A stretch of DNA of 64,000 bases from Anoplopoma fimbria. Taxonomy: Eukaryota; Chordata; Actinopteri; Perciformes; Anoplopomatidae. The first letter of the stretch is position 1; every line of letters starts with the position of its first letter. The translations under genes were made by a program, and so were the position numbers. Below are positions 55,321-64,000 of this stretch, piece by piece. The stretch spans positions 21,617,173 to 21,681,172 of the forward strand of contig NC_072466.1 of NCBI RefSeq assembly GCF_027596085.1, read 5' to 3'. The notes beneath the pieces were generated by a model that was not told where the DNA came from, ran no database searches, and was given only the letters and a program-made list of their open reading frames with translations.

Positions 55321-57016
55321 TTTTTTTTTGACTCGTGAAGAATTTAAGTAAAAACCTTCCACTTTTATTACTTAAAAACACAACATTAACTTAGAACACC
55401 TTGTGATGTAAAACTGCTTTTTCAGAAAATGTAGAAGTACTTTCTAGCATCATGTTTAAACAAACTATCATTGGTCATGATGAATAAAACGTTGGCTGAA
55501 TCAATATGTAGAATTCATAAAAAGAGTAGTTTAGGTACAATTTTTTCATTGATTTAAAATGCCTGCAGAAAAGTAACAAGTAAAATCTAAAAGTATTATT
55601 ACTCATAAAAATCGAAATCATTTTAAACTGTCTTCTTGTGTCTACCAAATGCGAGAACACAATAATAAAGCTAATGCGTTGTTTCCATACCACAAACCAG
55701 AAGTTTATTTCATGTGTGTTCAGTTTTGTAACCAGAACAGGAAGAAAAGTGGAATTCTATGATAAATGGTGCCAGGATTTCAGTACATTCACAAGAACAA
55801 TAAACTTACAGATGACTGAACAAACACTAAATGGGAACATTTGTGGGCGTGTTTGTTATAGTTGGGGGGGGTTTTCTTCCTTATCCATACTTCTTCCTCA
55901 AAGTCCTGCCAAACACAAGACTTGAAGATAACCCAGCACAAATAAGCCTGAGTGACAAGAGAGGACAAGGAGGACAAACTAGGGAGAAGAGAGACATGTT
56001 CTTGTGGGACATCGAACAACAAATGTTAAACCCCAGAAACAGTCTACATTTGATCAGAGACACATGAAAGAAATGCTGAATGAGTGTGTGTAGGTAGGCT
56101 ACATAAGCCCAAAGCCACGCAATGTTAATGTGGTTTGACTGCATCCATTTGTCGTTCTTCCTGTAAGTAGCAGACGTCCAAGTTTGAGAGAACGTCTCGT
56201 TCAGTGAGTGTAGCTGCCTTGACATCCTCATTCAAGAAACTGATTCCCGCTCATTTATTGGTTGTCCAGCGTCCTGTTTTGAACGACAGCACCACAATAG
56301 CAGGCAGCGTGAGCAGAAGAAGCAGTATGGACAATCATGATGACAAAACCATGAATAGTTTGTAAACATATACGGAGAATATGGATCCTGGAGATGAAAA
56401 GAAACTTCAGGCACTGAGCCACATGACCTGAAGAGTGTGAACTTAGAACATCGCTGTTTGTAACAATAAAAAAAAGTATCCAAACAGCTTTAGTTTTTCC
56501 TTTTGTTGAAAAATGTACTTTACACGTTTTATTCAAAAGATTGATTTAAAAATCCAATATTATTTTTGTCACTTTTAGACACTATTAGTTCAGAGAGGGG
56601 CGAATGCAGAGAACAAGGTTTTAGACAGCCGAGGTCAGAGCTAAGGAGTTTGAAACATGACTTTAGAAGAGAGACTTGGTGAATATTATGGATACGGACG
56701 AAAAATAGCTATGATGGCATGAGTAACTACAATTTTCACCCATGTCTCTCATTGTACATGGAAGGTTGGACTAGTTAACACTAAAGACATGATTGAATCC
56801 AGAATGTCCAGCTGCACCATTTTATTGAGCTGGAAACCATTAGATAGACACAAAAACCACACATGAGCATTGGAACAAAGAATTGTTTGTGCTAGTTTTG
56901 GCAGCAGTTCAGAGATTGAATTTGATCATGTTTACTTAAAGGGAATCAAGATATCAGTCTGGTTTGTCAAGATATTATTTCCTTTGCATGTGACTCATGA
57001 CTCGTATCTTTGTTCT
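55321..57016. other. intergenic, no feature recognised
   Basis: AT-rich. Holds the second copy of the short 'cttcctcaaagtcctgcc' segment near 55892. Overlapping open frames on both strands at 55.8-56.5 kb have no splice context. Confidence 0.35.
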
Positions 57017-57359
57017 CTATATATAGGCAGCTAACCTGCAGTTAGTACAGCAGAATCCAGAGGACCAGCTGACTTCTTACTGCCGCTCTATCACTGACTG
57101 TCAGCAGACACGTAAGTCTTCAAGAATGTATGTTTTCTCGTTGTGGAAGTACAGTTTTCTATTTCAGATCTTAATCGATTATAATCACTGTGAATAGTGT
57201 AAATGGGGGCAGAATAAATGCACATTTAAAATGTTATTTATTTTAGATGTCATTATCGTGATCCATGTTTGAATTTGTAGTGATAATATTGGAGCTCATC
57301 TGAAGACGCACAGTCATGCTGCTAACTGTTTACTCATGATTTGTCTTTCTTTTATGCAG
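57017..57359 (+). promoter_or_regulatory. TATA promoter, non-coding exon 1 and intron of the beta-prism repeat gene
   Basis: A TATA box, ctatatatag, lies at 57017-57026, putting the start site near 57050. A non-coding exon would end at 57111 before a GTAAGT donor. The 248-bp intron ends with ATGCAG at 57359. A TATA promoter fits regulated or tissue-restricted rather than housekeeping expression, but that is inference. Confidence 0.6.
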
Positions 57360-57368
57360 TCGACCACC

Positions 57369-58247
57369 ATGACTACCTACATCTCAGAACTTGCTGTGTC
57401 CCTGAACAAAGTAGATGAGCAAAATCTCAGAGACAGGATCTTCAAGCAACTCCCAGGTAATCTGAACAAAGGAGCAGGTGGAAATAACATCTACCTTTGG
57501 TACAAAAATGGGCCAAAAGCAATCACCAGGCTTCAAGTTTCATTCAAGGCTGACATGACTCCTGGATTGATCAGTGCAGGGTACACAAAGATCAATAAAG
57601 ATCTCAATGCTGGAGTAGGAGGTGATCAGATCTACCTTTGGTACTACAAAGGGTCTGGAGAGTATGATACTCCCATAGTGGACATTGATGTTACTACTGA
57701 TGCAAACAATGAAGCTGCAAAGTTTCAAATCGGCTATGAGAGACTGGCCTGTGATCTGAACCGCGCCGCCGGAGGGGCCTGGATCCACATCTGGATGAAG
57801 AGAGAGAAACAAACCTACATCTGCGACGTCACTGCCACTAATTCCTACGGAGCAGACGCCTACCTGTTTGGCAACAGTTTCATCCGAATGGATGAAGATA
57901 CTAGCAGGGGAGCAGGAGGATCGTACGTCTTCATCTGGTACCGTCAGACCACCGACCCCAAGCGTGCCCTCACTGACCTGCAAGTGTCCACCACCAAAGA
58001 TGAGGAACGCAGTTATCAGCAGCGTGATTACAAGTCTGTGAATGTTAACCTCAACGATGGCAACTGCGGTAGCATAGTGTACCTGTGGTTCAAGAAGGAG
58101 GGATCCAACAATCCCATTAAGGCCATCGCCCTCCTTGTCAACACAGCTTTGATTCCTGAGTACCTGAAGGCTGGTGTCATTGTTATCGAGAGAAATCTCA
58201 ACTCCGGCAATCGTGGCTGGATTGAGTACCTGTGTGTGTACCAGTGA
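57369..58247 (+). CDS. six-repeat beta-prism (MABP-like) protein, function unknown
   Basis: 292 residues in one coding exon. I start at ATG 57369, ten bases after the splice acceptor and in a CCACC context; an ATG 33 bases upstream lies in the intron. The protein is six tandem repeats of about 41-52 residues (about 1-50, 51-102, 103-148, 149-199, 200-251, 252-292). Each has a variable strand such as ITRLQVSF or LTDLQVST, a middle like GYTKINKDLN, and the signature LN-x-G-x-GG-xx-IYLWYK. That signature is typical of MABP/beta-prism folds, which have three repeats each, so this is probably two tandem beta-prisms. The last two repeats have weakened glycine pairs (GNCGS, GNRGW). No signal peptide or membrane segment; four cysteines. 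Known MABP domains bind acidic membranes, so a lipid- or glycan-binding role is possible but unproven. It is not a family I can name. Confidence 0.85.
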   Translation: MTTYISELAVSLNKVDEQNLRDRIFKQLPGNLNKGAGGNNIYLWYKNGPKAITRLQVSFKADMTPGLISAGYTKINKDLNAGVGGDQIYLWYYKGSGEYDTPIVDIDVTTDANNEAAKFQIGYERLACDLNRAAGGAWIHIWMKREKQTYICDVTATNSYGADAYLFGNSFIRMDEDTSRGAGGSYVFIWYRQTTDPKRALTDLQVSTTKDEERSYQQRDYKSVNVNLNDGNCGSIVYLWFKKEGSNNPIKAIALLVNTALIPEYLKAGVIVIERNLNSGNRGWIEYLCVYQ

Positions 58248-58760
58248 AAGCAAAAAGCCTTCTTCATGGTGCAGAGCTGAGAATTCCCAACACTCACTAG
58301 AGTGGAAAGAAAAGTCCAGCCATGCCGTTAAATCTTTTTGGTGATGGCTTCTTACACTTTTTTTTTCTCTTTTTAATATATTAAAATGATGAATCATTAT
58401 ATTACAGTCACTCAATAATATCTCAAGTATCAATGGTTTATGGGTTTTAATGTTAAACAGATAAAGCAACTGACCAAAAGTTAGGACAAAAAGATGAACT
58501 CCTATTTAACATTTTGGGGATGGTCTCCATCACTTTTTCTTTCTTTTTCACTATAAAACAATGTGATTATTATACTACAGTAATACTACTGATAATACCA
58601 GAAAGCATCAATAATATATGATTTTTTACTGTTAAACCTGATGTAAATGAAATCAATCAAACTATTTCATATAGTTTTTTTCCCCCAACAATGTTAATGA
58701 ATGATTGAATATTAAGTCTCTGTATCACTTTATTCTGCTCATTTCCTGCTTTTCAATAAA
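58248..58760 (+). terminator. 3' UTR and poly(A) signal of the beta-prism repeat gene
   Basis: AATAAA at 58755-58760 followed by a T/G-rich stretch ending near 58790. It contains two partly similar segments (about 58315-58390 and 58495-58570), suggesting an internal duplication of the UTR. Confidence 0.6.
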
Positions 58761-61700
58761 GACAACTTTGCATGTTAACTGTGTTTGCTTCAGACTCTAG
58801 AGAAACTTCCCTTTGAGAGTTTTCATCCCCCTCAGTCTCATCAATGTTATCATGGTGACAAATCATTTAACAAACTGCTAAAAGTGATGTTTTGGACTCA
58901 AAGTGGTGGAAGAAGTACAGTCAAAGAAGCAAGTAAAAGATCTGCATTAAAAGAATGTACAAAAGTACTAACATCAAAATATACTTGAAGTACAAAAAGT
59001 AAAGGCCACCTTACACAAAAGGGTCCAATTCAGAATAAGAATGATGTTATTGTCTTATAAATACAAAGTACAATATTTGCATGAGAAATGTAGTAAAGTA
59101 GTACAATAATGTAAATTACAGGAACCTCAAAATATTACAAAAGTACTTGAAATATATATTTAGAAACATTCCCCATAGTGGACCCTTGAGCTGGTCTATT
59201 GAACGTAGTACATATTAGAGTGTTATATCAGGGGCTTCACACAATGTCAGTTATATTTCATGTCAATCACAATCACTGTTTCTGCAGAGTCAGAGTAAAA
59301 TTGCATTTTTAAAGAATGAACAATTTGGCAGAGGTAGGGCAACTCCTTTCCTCTGATTGGCTCTCGGCATACATGTGATCAGTCCAGTGATCCCTTTTTA
59401 TTAAGGTTTTCAATATCCACTGCATGTATGTGTGACCCATACTTTAATTTAGTTTATTTACAATTATTAAAAGTAATATAAAAACAAAGGATACAGCAAC
59501 AATCCAAAAGAATAAACTGCAGATATAACAAAACCACTCATTGTCTACAGGTGGAGGTATGTTAAAATAATATCAGGTATTCATTTCCATTTCCGACAAT
59601 TTGAGACAGCTGTCCTAATTATTACAGAACTTCTTTTTTTGGCCCTGACCCTTTTGTTTCAGATCAAACAGTGCAGTCTTGGCTAGGAAGAGTTGAGGAA
59701 ACTCCTGGGCTAAGAGAAAGCATCAGTGAAACTAGTGCTACAAATGCACTCAAAGTCTCTCTGTCAGTGGTTCATCCATTATTGAGCAGGATAACTCAGA
59801 TACCTTTGAAGGAGACCAGAGGGTACAGGAACACTATAGATTGTTCTGGTTCTAGGAGAGAATGTTAATCCTGCCACATGGTCTCCCATTGCCTTTGGTT
59901 CATTGGGTAGTTTGGTGTTCATATATCCATCCACTTAAGTGAAGTTAATGGGCCAAGACCTTGACCTAAAATGGGCACAGAGTTAGACGGATGCAGCCTA
60001 ACACATCTATTTTCCCATTTAAAAACACATTTTTCCAAAAATGAACAAATGCCTCTCTCAATACTAAGGATTTTTGTTATGCTGCATAGCTGTTTCCAAA
60101 GGCGAGTATCTGATGGCAGCATCATGCTCATTCTGCACCTATGCCCTTTTCATTTCCACATTACCGAGCCCCTTTCCCCCCGTCCGCCAGAAGTCGTCAG
60201 ACTTTATTCCTCTAATCTAACATCCTGCCGCTCCCATCTGCCCACCAATCACCTCATTCCCCTCACCTGAGCTCCTCCACCAATCACCTCATTCCCATGT
60301 AGGCCACCCACTATTTATACCGCCTCAGAGGCCTTGTTGAGAAACACTCTTGTTGTGCTGTCAGCACATTTATACAGAAGCTAATGAGCACAGCACACTT
60401 CCTCATCCCAAAACTCTGCTCTGACATGATGTCTTTGTTTCGTCAATGGCACTTGTGAAAGTGTTTGATCTTTAGTTTTTTTGTGGCCACTTTGTTGCTA
60501 GCTGCTGCCTGTTTGCACATCCATCTGACACATTTATTTGGAGTCCAGCTTCTGGCCACCTGGTTAATGCAAGTCCATCACTCACTCTCCTTCAAGCTCT
60601 GTTTTGGTCTCCACCAATTCCTGAGGCAAATATCTGCCTCTTTAGCTGCTATAACTGCTCCTTTTATGTCCTTCAGCTAGTCACTAACTGTGTCTGTCTG
60701 CTCCTGGTGCTGGGCGGTAGCATACAGTGAGTTTATGTGAGGTTTTGTATTGCGACTGATGAGAGCAACGAGACCCATCAAAACAAAAACCTACTACTCC
60801 TGTTACTGCAGGAGCAACAGCCGGCCATTGTAAATGATTCCACAAGAGGGAACTCCAGAGAACGCAGATCATATAGAAATTCTAGATTAGCATGATGTAA
60901 ACAATAAACACGGTGGCACTTGAGCGGTTACTATATTGTTAATTCTGAGAATTGCAGCAGAAAGAGAAAAAGCCGGCCATAGCAAATGGGATGTGAGGCG
61001 ACTAAATCAGGAGCTCCCTGTCACATCACTATACAGCCCCTACTGGTCATGTTGCGTATTGCATCTTGGATATGCGACGCGTTGACTTCTGAGGACGTGC
61101 ACATACCCCAATTAAAAAACAATAACTCTGAGTCCAAGCCAAAATAGCTCTGCTGACATCATCAGGGAAAGTAACCCTCAAGACATCATCAGTTTTTTTC
61201 TCAGACTAGACAAAAGCTCCTCCAGAGCCACAGTGGACATTATACAACTGTGTTTTACAGGTTAAACAATTCTAACCATGACTAGTTAATTGAACTGGAT
61301 GTCTAACATCGGCGGCGTACCCTGGAGGAAGAGAGAGGCCCAAATGTTTCATCATACCTATAATGATTTGTCTGCAACATCTTCTTTAATGGTAGTGTGC
61401 TACTGTGTGTTGTATCATGTATGTAGTAGTGTGGTGTATAGTGTAGTATAGTGCATATTGTGTGTGTGTATATAGTGTTAATGTGTACACTATTGTACAT
61501 TTCTTACACTCTGGATTATTACAGTAGTACAACATGGTAAACAGCTGACTGCTTACTTCACATATCGTGAAGGAAAATTCATATGATGAGCTTATAAGAT
61601 AAATAAAAAAATATTTTTCTATTTCGATATATATACTTCATAATAATCCAATTCAATAATATAAAAGTTTTGTTTTTTTCTTGAATTACACTTTGCCGAA

Positions 61701-62269
61701 AGTACTTGCATACCTTTCCTCTAGTAACAATTCTATTCTATTCAAAAAAAATGAGTGGTATTCCTACTTTTACTGAAGTAAATGATCTAAATATATTTCT
61801 TTCACCACCATTTGAATATTAAACCAGGTGGGAATCGAGGAACCCTGTTTAACACCGTCTTTGGTTTTGTTTTGTTTTGATAAAGTCAATTATCACAGAA
61901 TATACTTCTTTTTTTTGTCCATCATTAAAAAAACTATTTACAGTGCAGCACATTCTACCAGATGAAGTCAAGAGCTCTGTTGAAATCAAAACATGATTGC
62001 CCATACATATACAGGTGTGACGCGTGAGGACGTGGTTTGTTGTCTCATAGTCTGGTGTAAAATCGATCGAACATTCTACATTGTTATACTTCTTTTGTAA
62101 ACCTTGAGCCAGATGCAGATGAGCCAAAGGCTTTTTTTAAAGATCGGAGATGTCTGCTACCTCATAAAGGTCCTCCTCTCTGGTGATCCTGTCCCCATTC
62201 ATGCAGATCGTCATGTCTTATTTTTATTTTTATGACTGAGGCCATGCCACTGTCTCTGCATCCTCGCAG
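58761..62269. other. intergenic; dispersed repeat, no supported gene
   Basis: The segment at about 60545-60735 matches 7.61-7.81 kb (shared 'ctggccacctg' and 'aactgtgtctgtctgct') and is a dispersed repeat. The open frame at 59671-59868 follows a possible acceptor (TTTCAG) but has no recognisable protein. The rest is AT-rich. Confidence 0.35.
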
Positions 62270-62431
62270 GCACCGAATGACCTCTACTGTCATCTGTGCT
62301 GTGCTGAGGAAATGTTAGTCAGGAATGAGGAGCAGGAGAAACACTGGCACCTGGTGGCAGAAAAGGGTTCGGTTCATGTGGGAGGAGGACTGCAGCCTCA
62401 GAAAAGGTTCGGCCACTCTCTATCTACATAA
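62270..62431 (+). CDS. candidate exon of an unidentified gene
   Basis: After a TCGCAG acceptor (AG at 62268-62269) the plus strand is open for 53 codons to a TAA. It reads NDLYCHLCCAEEMLVRNEEQ and then EKHWHLVAEK, with the Cys/His spacing and charged composition of real protein. A weak donor (AAAAG before GTTCGG, near 62407) could end it earlier. I do not recognise the family, and no partner exon was found within the window. It may be an exon of a plus-strand gene running off the right edge, or chance. Confidence 0.28.
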   Translation, partial: APNDLYCHLCCAEEMLVRNEEQEKHWHLVAEKGSVHVGGGLQPQKRFGHSLST

Positions 62432-64000
62432 TACTATAGTCTATAAATACTCCTAATGACATTATCACTCAATTTGAATGTAACAAATTCACATCCATAA
62501 GGCAAGATTCTATAAGTCCTCCCCAAAACTTTGATATTTTTCAAGTTGAAATCAATTGTTACATGGATACATTAACCCTGATGACAAACACAATAAGTGA
62601 AAGTACGTTGCAGTTATTTTAATTATTAATTTCTGTAGCCCCTAATTAAGTATGTTGACTTTTTTATGTTATTGTTTATTAATTATTTTTAAATACCTTA
62701 TTTCTTATATTTAATTTACTTTTCTTATTCCATTTTATGAACACCTTTTACAACACTTTTCTTTATCTTTAATTTTGTAAGATTGTTCAAGACCTGCTGT
62801 TCAATAAAATAAAATGTCATCATCATTCTATCCTCTTAGACATTTGTGTGAAATTTTCACAATAAGTAAATTCATTCTTAAACTATGGCCAGAAACTTGC
62901 TTTGTGAGTTTACGACCAGATTCTAATCAGTTCATTGTCAACCCTGTATCAGGTTCAATGGATAATCACTGTTTAGTGAGTCAACTGTTATTTCTATCAG
63001 GTTGAACATCACATTAGGAAACAGTCCTAACTTTTTTTAATACATTCTCAAGCGTCATAAACAATCTCTCCTGTGGGAAAAGGTTCATTCTCAAGTTCAG
63101 GTGAACTTTGTATGAATGAGCGAATGCAGGCTACCCATAGTGCATGTATTTTGTGAAAAGTACAACAATCAACACAATCCATAACAATTCATACGTTTTT
63201 TTAATTATTTTGTGCAAGTTCAAAGACCGGAGGGTAATTTAAAGGATAAGACTGGTCTCAGTAAAAGACGTGTGTCCAGGGGCCTCGCAGGACCACCATC
63301 TGGCCCTGCTGTCTCACCTCCATCAATAAGAAAACATAGACTAGACTGCTGACAGGGGATCAGTCTAGCAGTTAAACAGCAACAACTGCAGACATAAAAA
63401 CACAGCCCAATGTTCACTGTAAAACTCTCTATTCAGTGATCATTCTGTAGTTTCTGCTGTGGAGTGTTTGATCAAGTTTGGTGTTTATTTGTTTTCTTAC
63501 ATTTCAAGTACAAATTAGCACGGCGACTCAGATTCTTGTTGAGGAAACCAACCTTGCTTATATTCAGAAATGCAAAATCAATCTTTAGGGGTCAAGATAT
63601 GTCGGCGGTTTAACAAGATGTAGAGATCCAGAGATCATTAGTGGGTGACGGACAGTGTGTTTAGGTTTTCTGATCCTGGTTTCCAACTTTGATGAATTCT
63701 ATAGTTATATTACTCAAACAGTTAAACAGACAAACAAAAGGTGCAGGGTTCCCAGGTCTTACAGTTACACTCACTGCAAAAAAGGGCAAATACAAACTAG
63801 GCTGAGTGACCTTTACAGTGGTTACTGCTAAAGGTGGAGTCAGCCATTCTGGCGAAAGATGACTTCAGCCAATCAGCTCCCTGTTGCTGATTGGCTAGAA
63901 CAGTGTGTGTTTCCCATCAGAGCCAGGGCTGCGTATGGACCCCAGATGTGCACTCGCAGAATGCACAGCTAACTGACCGTGAGGAGAAATTCACTAAATG
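62432..64000. other. non-coding right edge; inverted CCAAT hairpin
   Basis: AT-rich. At 63867-63877 and 63886-63896 an 11-bp inverted repeat (agccaatcagc / gctgattggct, spacer 8 bp) places two CCAAT boxes head to head. This may be a promoter element or part of a repeat. No gene recognised. Confidence 0.35.

Noticed and set aside
57540..58469. 309-residue open frame on the minus strand
   Set aside because: Antisense shadow of the beta-prism repeat gene, whose plus-strand frame has internal repeats, Kozak context and splice site.
59671..59868. 65-residue plus-strand frame after a TTTCAG acceptor
   Set aside because: No recognisable protein and no partner exon or clear donor.

Overview
The window is vertebrate nuclear DNA, almost certainly from a teleost fish and probably a percomorph. 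Introns are short and GT-AG. L2 and Rex1-type LINE fragments and tRNA-derived SINEs are abundant, there are long (AT)n and (CA)n tracts, and the recognisable genes are vertebrate orthologues. There is one 100-base assembly gap at 54474-54573. No bacterial, phage or CRISPR features are present.

Layout. 1-36 kb is gene-poor and repeat-rich. The only coding signal I trust there is a pair of phase-compatible exons on the minus strand (855-1190) that form the C-terminus of a protein I do not recognise. The rest is SINEs, LINE fragments and dispersed repeats. From 33.26 to 36.09 kb an unusual higher-order array of L2 LINE 3' tails runs up to the 5' end of the first clear gene. 36.5-37.8 kb is an intronless Golgi GlcNAc-transferase II gene (mgat2-like). 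A second L2 tail block (39.8-40.5 kb) carries the same private spacer as the upstream array, so the gene lies between direct repeats. 40.7-50.5 kb is brox, for which I reconstruct 12 coding exons giving 410 residues. 53.2-54.3 kb is a FAM177 family gene, five coding exons and 180 residues. BROX-FAM177B adjacency on one strand is also the human 1q41 order, so this is probably the fam177b orthologue. 54.5-55.3 kb holds the gap and an orphan copy of another gene's 3' UTR. 57.0-58.8 kb is a gene with a TATA box, a non-coding first exon and one coding exon. It encodes 292 residues built from six ~50-residue repeats that look like two tandem beta-prism (MABP-like) domains. 58.8-64 kb has little beyond one candidate exon at 62.27 kb.

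Functional picture. The four genes do not form one pathway. mgat2-like acts on N-glycans in the Golgi, brox is a prenylated ESCRT-III-binding BRO1 protein, fam177 is poorly characterised, and the beta-prism repeat protein has no function I can assign. The points most worth attention are the L2 array around mgat2-like, the placement of an mgat2 copy beside brox/fam177b, the six-repeat beta-prism gene with its decayed neighbour, and the unidentified minus-strand gene end.
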